Source: Nocardioides alkalitolerans
GTDB taxonomy: Bacteria > Actinomycetota > Actinomycetes > Propionibacteriales > Nocardioidaceae
Length of the DNA stretch: 64,000 nucleotides
NCBI GenBank assembly: GCA_038184435.1
Contig: CP116227.1
Coordinates: forward strand, 2,199,501-2,263,500
Direction: 5' to 3'
Position 1 is the stretch's first letter; each line of letters opens with the position of its first letter. The notes under the pieces are model-generated. The model was not told the DNA's origin, ran no database searches, and saw only the letters and a program-made list of their open reading frames with translations. Positions 34,555 to 43,064 of this stretch are shown piece by piece. The position numbers and the translations under genes were made by a program.

Positions 34555-34652
34555 GGGGAAGCACTCTACGGCGCGGCGGGGGCTGCCCCATCATTGCTCC
34601 GTCACAGGCGAGCGCCCCGCCCTCCCGCCTCCCGGCATGGGAGGCTCGGAGC

Positions 34653-35168
34653 ATGACGTCAGGGGAGTCCGTCCAGCCCGTGCCGGTCGCGCTGCGCGAG
34701 CCGGCCCACCAGGTCTCGCCGCGGGCGGTGACCTACTGGCGCGTGGGCGCCGGCATCACGGCAGCCGTCGTGACGGTTCCGCTCGTGGTGGTGGCGCTGG
34801 TGTGGTCGGACCGCCCCTGGTGGTACCTCGCCCCCGCCGGCCTCGTCGTGGTCCTCCTCCTGGGGTGGACGGCGATCATGCCGTCGTTCCGCTACCGCGT
34901 GCACCGCTGGGAGGTCACCGACGACGCCATCCACACCCGCAGCGGGTGGTTGACCATCGACGAGCGCATCGCGCCCCTCTCCCGCGTGCAGACCGTCGAC
35001 TCCTCGCAGGGCCCCCTGCAGCGCGCCTTCCGCCTGCGCTCCCTCACCGTGACGACCGCGTCCGCCGCCGGACCGATCACCGTCGAGTGCCTCGACGTCG
35101 GTACGGCGCAGCACCTCGTCGCCGACCTCACCGCCATCACCGGCGCCAGTCAGGACGACGCGACGTGA
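34653..35168 (+). CDS. ydbS: PH-domain membrane protein, YdbS-like
   Basis: The 171-residue protein has two N-terminal transmembrane segments (AGITAAVVTVPLVVVALVW and YLAPAGLVVVLLLGWTAIM), then a bacterial PH-like (bPH2) domain with YRVHRWEVTDDAIHTRSG, PLSRVQTVDSSQGPLQRAF and TVECLDV. YdbS/YdbT pairs in Bacillus affect envelope stress and bacteriocin resistance. GGGAGG precedes the ATG. Its TGA overlaps the GTG of the larger partner gene. Confidence 0.88.
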   Translation: MTSGESVQPVPVALREPAHQVSPRAVTYWRVGAGITAAVVTVPLVVVALVWSDRPWWYLAPAGLVVVLLLGWTAIMPSFRYRVHRWEVTDDAIHTRSGWLTIDERIAPLSRVQTVDSSQGPLQRAFRLRSLTVTTASAAGPITVECLDVGTAQHLVADLTAITGASQDDAT

Positions 35169-36733
35169 GCGACCCCTCCGCGGTCGAGGAGTGGCAGCGG
35201 CTGGACCGTCGCCTGCTCGTCATCAGCCCGCTGCAGGTGCTCCGCGGCTTCGCCGTCCCCATCGTCTTCAGCCTCATCGGCATCGGCACGCAGGCGGGCG
35301 TCTGGACGCTCCTCCTCATCCCCGTCTCGCTCGTCGCGGCCGCCGTCTTCGGTGCCCTCCCCTGGCTGACGACGTCCTACCGCCGCACCCCCGCCCAGCT
35401 CGAGCTCCGCACCGGCTGGCTCCACCGCAAGCGGCTGACCGCGCCGCTCGACCGCGTCCGCAGCGTCGACCTGACCGCCTCGCTCCTCCACCGCGTGCTC
35501 GGCGTGACGAAGGTCGAGATCGGGACGGGCGTCGACGACGAGCGGATCACCCTCGAGGCCGTCGACGTCGCCGAGGCCCAGCGCCTGCAGCGGGAGCTGC
35601 TCGACCGCGCAGGGCCGGGGACGACGGGGGCGCGACCGGGTACGGCGGGGGTCGGGCCCGACGTCGTACCCGGGGGGCCCGAGGCGCCGGGTCCGGCCCC
35701 GGCGGGCGACGAGGAGCAGCTGGCGGCGCTGTCGTGGTCGTGGCTGCGGTTCGCGCCGCTCAACGTCGCGCAGATGGCGATCGTGCTCGGTGCGTGCGCC
35801 GGTGCGTCGCAGTTCGTCGACGACCTGCCGTTCGCGGACGTCGACCACGCGCAGTCGGCCTACGCGTGGCTCACGAGCCAGGTGCTCGTCCTCGTGGTGC
35901 TGGTCGCCCTCGGCATCGCGGCCGTGCTGTGGCTCGTGATCGCGCTGGTGGGCTACGTGCTGACGTGGTCGGGCTTCCATCTGGTGCGGCTCCGCCCCGC
36001 GGGACGACCCGAGGAGACCTCGATCCAGCTGCGGGCCGGACTCCTCACCACCCGCTCCACCACCGTCGAGGAGCGGCGGGTCCGCGGCGTACGGCTCACC
36101 GAGCAGGCCCTCATGCGGGTCGCCGGCGGCGGCGAGCTGGCCACGTTGGCGACCGGCGTCGAGGAGGGCACCACCACCGTCGTACCGCCCTGTCCGTCCC
36201 CCGTCGCCGTGAGCGTCGGCCACGAGGTGCTCGGCGCCCGGGAGACCGCGCCGTTGCAGGTCGCGCTCGCGCCGCACGGGGGCGCCGCACGGCGACGTGC
36301 CCACGTGCGGTGGCAGCGGCTGCCGGTGCTGCTGACGCTGGTCGCCGTCGGCCTGACGCTCGGGTTCGACGGGCCGTGGTGGCCGCCGGCGCTCGTGGTG
36401 GTGCTCCTGGGCGGGTTCGGGGCCGTGGGCGCCGAGCAGTCGTACCGCCACCTCGGCCACGCGCTGACCCACCGTCCCGACGGGACGCCGTGGCACGTGG
36501 TGATGGGGTCGGGCGGCTACGACCGCGTGCGCACCGTGCTCGAGACCGAGGGCGTCATCGGGTGGGTCGTGCGGCAGTCGTTCTTCCAGCGACGCCTCGG
36601 CCTCGCGACCCTCGTCGCGACGACGGCCGCGGGGCCCGAGTCGGTCGAGCTCCGCGACGTACCGCTCCCCGAGGCCCTGCGCCTCGCCCACGCGGCGACG
36701 CCCGGGCTGCTGACGCCGTTCCGGGCGCACTGA
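35165..36733 (+). CDS. ydbT: PH-domain membrane protein, YdbT-like
   Basis: This 522-residue partner has repeated bPH2 domains (ELRTGWLHRKRLTAPLDRVRS, then QLRAGLLTTRSTTVEERRVRG and a degenerate third copy near 480) alternating with membrane spans such as VFSLIGIGTQAGVWTLLLI and VLVVLVALGIAAVLWLVIAL. A Gly/Pro-rich linker lies around 145-180. It is coupled to YdbS by a GTGA overlap and is likely a membrane complex component. The 23 bp after its stop include the -10-like TATAGC of the exonuclease gene. Confidence 0.88.
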   Translation: MSDPSAVEEWQRLDRRLLVISPLQVLRGFAVPIVFSLIGIGTQAGVWTLLLIPVSLVAAAVFGALPWLTTSYRRTPAQLELRTGWLHRKRLTAPLDRVRSVDLTASLLHRVLGVTKVEIGTGVDDERITLEAVDVAEAQRLQRELLDRAGPGTTGARPGTAGVGPDVVPGGPEAPGPAPAGDEEQLAALSWSWLRFAPLNVAQMAIVLGACAGASQFVDDLPFADVDHAQSAYAWLTSQVLVLVVLVALGIAAVLWLVIALVGYVLTWSGFHLVRLRPAGRPEETSIQLRAGLLTTRSTTVEERRVRGVRLTEQALMRVAGGGELATLATGVEEGTTTVVPPCPSPVAVSVGHEVLGARETAPLQVALAPHGGAARRRAHVRWQRLPVLLTLVAVGLTLGFDGPWWPPALVVVLLGGFGAVGAEQSYRHLGHALTHRPDGTPWHVVMGSGGYDRVRTVLETEGVIGWVVRQSFFQRRLGLATLVATTAAGPESVELRDVPLPEALRLAHAATPGLLTPFRAH

Positions 36734-36756
36734 GGGAGCGCTATAGCCTCGGGCGG

Positions 36757-37551
36757 GTGCGCATCGCGACCTGGAACGTCAACTCCCTCCGCTCCCGCAT
36801 CGACCGCGTCGAGGCGTTCCTCGAGCGCCACGACGTCGACGTCCTCGCCCTCCAGGAGACGAAGGCGAAGGTCGAGCAGCTGCCGCTGATGGGGCTGCAG
36901 GCGCGGGGGTACGACGTCGCTGCCGCCGGCATCAGCCAGTGGAACGGCGTCGCGATCATCAGCCGTGTCGGCATCGAGGACGTGGCGGTCGGCTTCGACG
37001 CCATGCCGGAGTTCGGCGAGCCGCCCGTCGCCGAGGCGCGCGCGATCGGCGCCGTCTGCGGCGGGGTGCGCGTGTGGTCGCTCTACGTGCCCAACGGGCG
37101 CAAGATCGGCGACCCGCACTACGTCTACAAGCTCGACTGGCTCGCCCGGCTCCGCGCCGCCGCGACCGCGTGGGTCGACGAGCCCACCGCCCTCGTCGGC
37201 GACTGGAACATCGCCCCGCTCGACACCGACGTCTTCGACATCAAGCAGTTCGCCACCTCGACGCACGTCACCCCGCCCGAGCGGGCGGCGTTCGAGGGGT
37301 TCGTGGAGGACGGGTACGTCGACGTGGTGCGCCCGCACGTGCCGGAGCCCGAGGCGGGCTACACGTACTGGGACTACTACCGGCAGCGCTACGAGCGGAA
37401 CCGCGGCATGCGGATCGACCACGTGCTCGCGAGCCCGCCGTTGGCCGCGCGCGTGACCGGCGCGTTCATCGACCGCGAGGAGCGCGGCGGCGCCGACGGC
37501 CACGGCAAGGGCGCGTCCGACCACGCGCCGGTGGTGGTGGAGGTCGCGTAG
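36757..37551 (+). CDS. xth: Exodeoxyribonuclease III
   Basis: The 264-residue enzyme has all ExoIII/APE1 motifs: ATWNVNSLRSR with Asn7, LALQETKA with Glu34, VWSLYVPNGR, VGDWNIAP, the RIDHVLAS loop and the GASDHAPVVVEV C terminus with the catalytic Asp-His pair. It cleaves abasic sites and degrades 3' ends in base-excision repair. The GTG start is chosen because TATAGC lies eight bases before it with TTCCGG 17 bp further upstream, giving a near-leaderless promoter inside the 3' end of the PH-domain gene. Confidence 0.96.
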   Translation: MRIATWNVNSLRSRIDRVEAFLERHDVDVLALQETKAKVEQLPLMGLQARGYDVAAAGISQWNGVAIISRVGIEDVAVGFDAMPEFGEPPVAEARAIGAVCGGVRVWSLYVPNGRKIGDPHYVYKLDWLARLRAAATAWVDEPTALVGDWNIAPLDTDVFDIKQFATSTHVTPPERAAFEGFVEDGYVDVVRPHVPEPEAGYTYWDYYRQRYERNRGMRIDHVLASPPLAARVTGAFIDREERGGADGHGKGASDHAPVVVEVA

Positions 37552-37677
37552 GCGCCACCGCCTCGGCGGAGGATCCGACGCATCGGGTGGGTCGGATCGT
37601 CCGAGGACCTGCGCTCGCGGGCCGCGGCTACGGTGGACGACCACCAGACGTTCGCACGACGCAGCGAGGGAGACCCT

Positions 37678-37893
37678 GTGGTCCGTCAACGGAAGCCCGT
37701 CACGCCTCCCCCTGTCCCGGCACTCCTCTTCGGGGTCATCGGCAGCTCCGTGTTCGTCTACATGGGCATCGCCATCGTGGCCGCCCAGTCGGGCTGGCCC
37801 CGCGTGGCCGGGGTCTTCGTCGTCGTGTTCTTCGGACTGTGCGTGGCTTCCGGCCTCTACTGGCTGTCGATGAGACTGCGCGGCCGCGTGTAG
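37678..37893 (+). CDS. Small two-helix membrane protein
   Basis: The 71-residue protein starts VVRQRKPVTPPPVPALLFG and has two membrane spans (LLFGVIGSSVFVYMGIAIVA, VAGVFVVVFFGLCVASGLYW) with a basic tail. Function is unknown. GAGGGAG 6-12 bases before the GTG decides this start over an earlier in-frame GTG, and TACGGT (37629-37634) may be the -10. It converges on the HNH gene. Confidence 0.6.
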   Translation: MVRQRKPVTPPPVPALLFGVIGSSVFVYMGIAIVAAQSGWPRVAGVFVVVFFGLCVASGLYWLSMRLRGRV

Positions 37894-37938
37894 TCCGGGA
37901 GATCCTGGTCCAGCGGGTGGGTCGGAGCTTCCGTTGGG

Positions 37939-39393
37939 TCACTCCCGACGGATGAACCCCAGCTTGCCCGTGCCCAGGCGCTCGACGAGGTAGAGCGGAT
38001 CGTGCACCTGCCGGTGGTGCTGGTCGCAGAGCAGGCAGCCGTCGTCCACGTTGGTGTGACCGCCGGCCGACCACTGCGTGAGGTGGTGGGCTTGTGTCTG
38101 GTGCGGCGGCCGGTCGCAGCCCTCGGCGACGCAGCCGCCATCCCTGATCGCCATCGCGGTGCGCATCGCCCTGGTGTGGAAGCGAGCCGTGCGACCCAGG
38201 TCGAGGACCTCGGACGTCGAGCCGAGGACCGCCGGGATCAGGCCGGCCTCGCACGCCAGCCGTCGCGCCCCGGACGCGCTGATGGTGGCGCCCGTGTCGA
38301 GCGACGCCGTCGCCAACCCACCAAGCAGCGACTCCAGCGTCATCGTCACCACCACGGTGGCTCCGGTGCCGCCGGCGCTCGGGAGGTCCTTCTGATCGAG
38401 CATCTCGAGCAGCTGCTGGAACGCCCGTCCGTACCGCGCCGGTGTCGGACGCTCCCTGCGGAACCGCTGGTCGGGATCGTCCGAGCTGTTGAGGTGCTGC
38501 GGCGCCGCGTAGGCGTCGAGCGCCTTGCGCAGCATCGCCCCGTGGAGCTCGGGCAACGTGAACCGTCCGTGCACACGACCACGGCCGTCCGAGACCATCG
38601 TCAGACGCGATGCAGTGCGAGCCTCCCGCTCCTCCTTCTCCAGCACGTTGGCCTCGTGCGCCTCGCCCACCTCGGGCGCGACGACGGTGAGGATCTTCTT
38701 CCCGATCGCTCGCAGGGCGCGGGCGTCGTGATCGGCCGCGAACCCGACCAGCGTCTCCTCCGCCTCGAGCCGCAGCTCGACCGGCAGGTCCCCGGGCAGC
38801 TCGTCGAGCGCCGACACGATGACGTCGGCCTGCTCGACGTTCACCGCCCCCGCCTCACATGCTGGCGCCAGGTGCGTCGCACACCGGTCGCGCACGGCGT
38901 CGCCGATCCGCGCGAACCGATGCGCATCACGCCGGGTCAGCGCCGTCGCGTTCGCCCACCACACCGCCGCCGTCGAGGCACCGTTCTGCCGGTGGACCTC
39001 CAGCTCCTCGGCCCGTGCCAGCAACACCGCCGCCAACGCCGAGGCCCGCGCCGCCAGCCGCTGCACCGCCACCAGACCGGCACTGGCGTCCGCGGCGCTC
39101 ATCCAGTCCAGGCCGCCAAACGTCAGTGCCCCTGAGGCCCCGCCGATCGCCGCCACCACGGGATGCTCGACGTCGCCACCGGCATCCGTCGGGACACCGG
39201 GCACGCCCCACCCCGCGGGCTGCACGGCGGCCGGGGGCGGCACCTCGTCGTACCGGCCCGGAGGGACGAAGACGGTGGAGTAGGAGTTGTCCGCCTCCGC
39301 CGGCCACTCTCCCGTCGCGAACGCGTGCTCCAACCAGTCCGGCACCGGCGGCTCCCCGCCGCCGGCGTCACCGAAAGAGCCGACCCCCGTCAT
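37939..39393 (-). CDS. DUF222/HNH endonuclease domain protein (13E12-repeat type)
   Basis: The 484-residue protein has the DUF222 helical domain (WMSAADASAGLVAVQRLAAR through GFAADHDARALRAIGKK) and a C-terminal HNH motif with IRDGGCVAEGCDRPP, QAHHLTQWSAGGHTNVDDG and LLCDQHHRQVHDP. This group is multicopy in Nocardioidaceae and mycobacteria, where it is associated with REP13E12-type elements; the true role is unknown. The ATG of MTGVGSFG is preferred over a TTG four codons upstream. No inverted repeats typical of a mobile unit flank it here. Confidence 0.9.
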   Translation of the reverse strand: MTGVGSFGDAGGGEPPVPDWLEHAFATGEWPAEADNSYSTVFVPPGRYDEVPPPAAVQPAGWGVPGVPTDAGGDVEHPVVAAIGGASGALTFGGLDWMSAADASAGLVAVQRLAARASALAAVLLARAEELEVHRQNGASTAAVWWANATALTRRDAHRFARIGDAVRDRCATHLAPACEAGAVNVEQADVIVSALDELPGDLPVELRLEAEETLVGFAADHDARALRAIGKKILTVVAPEVGEAHEANVLEKEEREARTASRLTMVSDGRGRVHGRFTLPELHGAMLRKALDAYAAPQHLNSSDDPDQRFRRERPTPARYGRAFQQLLEMLDQKDLPSAGGTGATVVVTMTLESLLGGLATASLDTGATISASGARRLACEAGLIPAVLGSTSEVLDLGRTARFHTRAMRTAMAIRDGGCVAEGCDRPPHQTQAHHLTQWSAGGHTNVDDGCLLCDQHHRQVHDPLYLVERLGTGKLGFIRRE

Positions 39394-39444
39394 GCGACTA
39401 CTCAACCGGAGCCCACCGACAGTTCTGGCGGCCCGTCCACAGGG

Positions 39445-40056
39445 TCAGCCGAACGTGTCCCCGCAGGTCTCGTCGGCGTAGTCCTCGAACGCCTGGGCCT
39501 CCGGGGAGTCGCCCCCGTCGTCGGTGTCGAACTCGTCGAGCTCCTCGATCTCCGCCGTGGTCATGCCGTCCACCCGCTCGAGCGCCTCGACGAGCTGCTC
39601 GAACCCGGCCCGGGCGTCCGCCGGGATGTCCTCCGGCGTCCCCGTCTCCGTGAGCACCTCGACGGCGCGGCCGGTCTCCCACGGCGCGTCCGACTCCTGG
39701 AGGGCGAAGACGAAGAGGACGCCGTACATCTCCTCCACCGCGTCGCAGAACTCCTCCGTCGTCGCGTCGTCCGGCGCGTCGGAGGCGTCGTCGCCACCCA
39801 GCGTCAGGGCGAGCGTCACCACGAGCGCGACGACGAGCACCACCACGACGCCGATCACCGGACCGACGACCTTCCAGGCGATGCCCCCACCCGGACCGGC
39901 CGGACCGGCGGGACCAGCGACCGGCGCCGGCCGCACGTGGCCCGTCCAGGACGCCCCGTCCCACCAGCGCTCCTGGCCGGGCTCCGCGGCGTACCACCCC
40001 GCCGGTGTCGCCCCGCGCTCCCCGCCCTGCTGATGTGGGCCCTGCACCTCGTTCAT
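39445..40056 (-). CDS. DUF2510 membrane-anchored protein
   Basis: The 203-residue protein has a DUF2510 motif (AGWYAAEPGQERWWDGASWTGH), a Pro/Gly/Ala linker, one membrane span (VVGPVIGVVVVLVVALVVTLAL) and an acidic extracytoplasmic domain with two cysteines (EFCDAVEEMY and DETCGDTFG) that could form a disulfide. Function is unknown; such proteins are typical of Actinobacteria. It is divergent from the acetamidase gene, and a 31-bp tandem repeat lies between. Confidence 0.82.
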   Translation of the reverse strand: MNEVQGPHQQGGERGATPAGWYAAEPGQERWWDGASWTGHVRPAPVAGPAGPAGPGGGIAWKVVGPVIGVVVVLVVALVVTLALTLGGDDASDAPDDATTEEFCDAVEEMYGVLFVFALQESDAPWETGRAVEVLTETGTPEDIPADARAGFEQLVEALERVDGMTTAEIEELDEFDTDDGGDSPEAQAFEDYADETCGDTFG

Positions 40057-40123
40057 CCCGTTCCCCCGTTCGGTCGTGAGGGACCACGCTCCCACGACGC
40101 ACCGACATCGAGCGCGCCGTACG

Positions 40124-40216
40124 ACCCAACTCGACGCCCACGCCGCGCCGAACAACCCAACTCGGCGCCCACGCCGCGCCGAACAACCCAGCTCGACGCG
40201 CAATCCCGTCGAAACA
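40124..40216. repeat. 31-bp tandem repeat, three units
   Basis: The units start at 40124, 40155 and 40186. The first two differ at a single base; each begins ACCCAACTCG and ends CGCCGAACA. The third is diverged and its end forms the GAAAC box of the acetamidase promoter. The repeat fills the gap between divergent genes. Confidence 0.8.
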
Positions 40217-40231
40217 CAGGTTTCCTACGCT
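40211..40231 (+). promoter_or_regulatory. Leaderless promoter with GAAAC palindrome (acetamidase)
   Basis: GAAACACAGGTTTC (40211-40224) is followed after one base by TACGCT (40226-40231) and after seven more by the ATG. GAAAC begins 15 bp before the -10, the same distance as in three other promoters of the ureide region. Only one GAAAC is present, and no GTnAC lies 11 bp upstream, so as a GlnR site it is weak. Confidence 0.6.
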
Positions 40232-40238
40232 CCGCGGC

Positions 40239-41414
40239 ATGGCATCCCGGTTCCGCTTCCCCGACGCGCCCCTCGACGCGGGGGTGGGGCCGGTGCGGGC
40301 GGCGACGTACCTCCCCTCCACGCCCGACCACCTCCTCTGGGGACGGCTCCCGTGCCGCACCGACGCCCCCGTCCTCCGTGTCGACCCCGGCACCGAGGTC
40401 ACCGTCGACACGCTCAGCCACGAGGGCGTGCTCGCGGACCAGGGGCGGGACCCGCGGGCGTTCTTCGCGTCGTACGGGGTCGACGGCGAGCAGGTGCTCG
40501 CCGACGCGGTCGCCCTCGCGGCGAGCGACCGCGCGCACACGCCGGGCCCGGACGGACCCCACGTCGTCACCGGTCCGATCGCGGTCACCGGCGCCGAACC
40601 GGGCGACCTCCTCGCCGTCACCATCGTCGAGACGCTCCCCCGCGTGCCCTACGGCGTCGTCTCCAACCGGCACGCCCGCGGCGCGCTGCCCGGCGAGTAC
40701 CCCCTCGGCGGCCTGCCCGTCGTCTCCGCCTTCGCGGCGCTCGCCGAGCACCCGGACCCCGCGACGGGACGGATCGCGTCGTACGGGGAGATCCCGCTGA
40801 CGCGGGCCGGGTACGACGCGCCCGGGGCCCCACGGGCACGGTTCCCGCTCGCGCCGTTCCTCGGCATCATCGGGGTCGCCGTGGACGACGACGTGCGGCC
40901 CCACTCGGTACCGCCGGGGGCCCACGGCGGCAACCTCGACATCAACCTGCTGACGGAGGGCGCGACGCTCTACCTCCCGGTGCAGGTCGCCGACGCCCTG
41001 GTCCACGTCGGCGACCCCCACTTCGCGCAGGGCGACGGCGAGGTGGCGCTCACCGCGATGGAGGCCAGCCTGCGCGCGACGGTGCGGCTCGACGTGGTGC
41101 CCCGCGAGGAGGCCGTCGCACGGTTCGGCGAGCTCGCCAGCCCGCTCGCCGAGACCCGCGAGCACCTCGTGCCGACCGGCCTCGACGAGGACCTCGACGT
41201 GGCCGTGCAGAACTGCGTGCGGGCAGCGATCGGCCTGCTCGGCGCGCGCTACGGGATGGAGCCGGCCCAGGCCTACGCCTACCTGTCGGCGGCCACCGAC
41301 TTCGACATCTCCCAGGTCGTCGACGTCGTCAAGGGGGTCCACGCCCGGATCCGCACCGCCGACTTCGCGCACCTCGGCGAAGGTGCCGCACGGAACCGGC
41401 CCGGCACGCCATGA
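40239..41414 (+). CDS. Acetamidase/formamidase family protein
   Basis: The 391-residue protein matches the FmdA/AmdA family: PSTPDHLLWG, FFASYG, HVVTGPIAVTGAEPGDLLAV, PFLGIIGVA, PPGAHGGNLDINLLTEGATLYLPVQV with LVHVGDPHFAQGDGEVALTAMEA, and QAYAYLSAATDFDISQVVD. These zinc-type enzymes hydrolyse formamide or acetamide to ammonia and the acid. The leaderless promoter shares the GAAAC box layout with the urate genes, so it is probably induced with them. It is followed by the AtzH-amidase gene 7 bp later and likely forms an operon with it. Whether the natural substrate is formamide or a ureide breakdown product is open. Confidence 0.92.
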   Translation: MASRFRFPDAPLDAGVGPVRAATYLPSTPDHLLWGRLPCRTDAPVLRVDPGTEVTVDTLSHEGVLADQGRDPRAFFASYGVDGEQVLADAVALAASDRAHTPGPDGPHVVTGPIAVTGAEPGDLLAVTIVETLPRVPYGVVSNRHARGALPGEYPLGGLPVVSAFAALAEHPDPATGRIASYGEIPLTRAGYDAPGAPRARFPLAPFLGIIGVAVDDDVRPHSVPPGAHGGNLDINLLTEGATLYLPVQVADALVHVGDPHFAQGDGEVALTAMEASLRATVRLDVVPREEAVARFGELASPLAETREHLVPTGLDEDLDVAVQNCVRAAIGLLGARYGMEPAQAYAYLSAATDFDISQVVDVVKGVHARIRTADFAHLGEGAARNRPGTP

Positions 41415-41421
41415 TGCGCGC

Positions 41422-42939
41422 ATGACCGACGGCACGCCCGACCCGCTGCCCGACGGCCTGATGGACGCCTTCTGGGACTACGAGGCCGCCCTGATGTCCG
41501 ACGACCTCGCGGCGCTCGACCGGCTCTTCGCACCCGGCCCGGCGACGCTCCGCACGGACGCGGCGGGCACCCTCGTGGGCCACGACCAGATCAGCGCCTT
41601 CCGGGGCGGACGGGGTGGCGCCCCGCGCCGTACGGTCGTCGACATCCAGGTGCAGGTCGTCGACGCCGCCAACGCGCTCGTCGTGGCCACCACCGAGCTC
41701 GTCCGCGGCGGCCGCGGCGCGCAGACCCAGCTCTGGCAGCGGCGGCCCGACGGCTGGGTCGTCACCGCGGCGCACGTGTCGGTCTCCCCGCCCGCGATCG
41801 ACACCCGCGTGTGGCGCGTCGTCGGCGACCCGCTGCTGACGGGCGCCGAGGACGGGCCACTCGCGCGCGAGACGGTCGCGGTCAAGGACCTCTTCGCGGT
41901 CGCGGGCCAGAAGGTCGGGGCCGGCAGCCCGGCCTACCTCGCCGCCGCCCCCGTCGAGACCCGCTCCGCCCGCGCCGTGCAGAGGCTCCTCGACGCCGGC
42001 GCGGACGTCACCGGCATCGCCCGCACCGACGAGTTCGCGTGGAGCCTGTTCGGCGACAACGACCACTACGGGACGCCGCCCAACGTCCACGCGCCCCGCC
42101 GGCTGCCCGGCGGCTCGACGTCGGGCTCGGCGACGGCGACGAGCCTGGGCCACACCAGCATCGGGCTCGGGACCGACACGGGCGGGTCCATCCGCGTGCC
42201 GTCGGCGTGGCAGGGGCTGTGGGGCATCCGCACCTCCCGCAACGCCGTGGCCCGCGACGGCCTCCTCGCCCTGGCCCCGACGTTCGACACCGTCGGCTGG
42301 GTGACCCGCGACGCCGACCTCCTGGCCCGGGTCGGCGACGTGCTCCTGCCGCCGGCGCCGCCCCCCGCCACCAGCGACGTCGTGCTCGCCACCGACCTCC
42401 TCGCCCTGGCGGCCCCGGACGTGCGGGCCGCCATCGAGGAGTTCGTGCGCGGCTGGGGCAACGTCGTGCGCGCACCCTTCGACGCCCACGACCTCGACGC
42501 GTGGCGCACCACGTTCACCCTCGTGCAGTCGGCGGAGGCCTGGAAGCAGCACGCCACCTGGGTGGCGTCGCGGCTCCACACCCTGACGCCCGCGGTCCGC
42601 GGCCGCTTCGAGGCCGCCGCCCGGCTCGACCCGGCCGCGGTCACCGCGGCCGCGGAGAGCCTCACCCGCGTGCGGCTGGAGATCCGCCACCGGGTCGCCG
42701 ACCGCATCGTCCTGCTGCCGACGACCCCCACCGTCGCGCCCCTGCCGGGCGGCGCCGACCAGTCGCTGCGGGAGACCATGCTCGGCCTCACGTCGATCGC
42801 GGGGATCGGTGGGCTGCCCGCCCTCAACGTGCCGTTGCGCACCGCCGACGGGCTGCCCTGCGGTGTGTGCCTCGTCGCCGCCCCCGGCCGCGACCGCGAC
42901 CTGCTGGCGCTCGCCCGCACGATCCCCCGACCCGGCTGA
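41422..42939 (+). CDS. AtzH-like domain fused to amidase-signature enzyme
   Basis: The 505-residue protein joins an AtzH/DUF3225-like SnoaL-fold domain (about 1-125; LMDAFWDYEAALMSDDLAAL, RTVVDIQVQVVDAANALVVA) to an amidase (about 130-505) with Lys155 in VAVKDLF, cis-Ser232 in PGGSTSGSA and nucleophile Ser256 in TDTGGSIRVPS. In cyanuric-acid degraders AtzH decarboxylates 1-carboxybiuret and AtzE, an amidase, hydrolyses the product. Oxalurate, the expected product of the aminotransferase in this pathway, is a close structural analogue of carboxybiuret, so I infer an oxalurate- or allophanate-processing role. Lipoprotein or signal features are absent. The ATG is chosen 7 bp after the acetamidase stop. 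Confidence 0.88.
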   Translation: MTDGTPDPLPDGLMDAFWDYEAALMSDDLAALDRLFAPGPATLRTDAAGTLVGHDQISAFRGGRGGAPRRTVVDIQVQVVDAANALVVATTELVRGGRGAQTQLWQRRPDGWVVTAAHVSVSPPAIDTRVWRVVGDPLLTGAEDGPLARETVAVKDLFAVAGQKVGAGSPAYLAAAPVETRSARAVQRLLDAGADVTGIARTDEFAWSLFGDNDHYGTPPNVHAPRRLPGGSTSGSATATSLGHTSIGLGTDTGGSIRVPSAWQGLWGIRTSRNAVARDGLLALAPTFDTVGWVTRDADLLARVGDVLLPPAPPPATSDVVLATDLLALAAPDVRAAIEEFVRGWGNVVRAPFDAHDLDAWRTTFTLVQSAEAWKQHATWVASRLHTLTPAVRGRFEAAARLDPAAVTAAAESLTRVRLEIRHRVADRIVLLPTTPTVAPLPGGADQSLRETMLGLTSIAGIGGLPALNVPLRTADGLPCGVCLVAAPGRDRDLLALARTIPRPG

Positions 42940-42944
42940 CGGTC

Positions 42945-43006
42945 GAAACGGTCGTTACAGCGGCGAAACGCAGCGACCGGTCCGTGAAACACGGGCTCCC
43001 TACTGT
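42945..43006 (+). promoter_or_regulatory. GlnR-like promoter of the urate operon
   Basis: Three GAAAC boxes start at 42945, 42965 and 42986. An exact GTTAC-N6-GAAAC (42954-42969) matches the GlnR consensus gTnAC-N6-GaAAc. The -10 TACTGT begins at 43001, 15 bp after the last box. The predicted leader is about 50 nt and contains GGAGG before the uraD GTG. Box spacing (20 then 21 bp) equals that of the ABC importer promoter. Confidence 0.75.
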
Positions 43007-43064
43007 CGCGCCTGGCGCACCCCACCCGAAGAGGCCGTGGGGCGCCGACAGGAGGACGACACAG

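Noticed and set aside
37939..39393. HNH gene as a group II intron or homing endonuclease insertion
   Set aside because: The DUF222-HNH architecture is a common free-standing actinobacterial family; no intron structure or interrupted host gene flanks it.
40124..40216. CRISPR-like repeat array
   Set aside because: The 31-bp units are contiguous without spacers and no cas genes are present.
42945..43006. GAAAC boxes read as -35 elements of an ECF sigma factor
   Set aside because: The boxes recur in multiples at 20-21 bp and lie only about 10 bp from a normal -10, which suits an upstream-binding factor such as GlnR. No matching ECF -10 is present.
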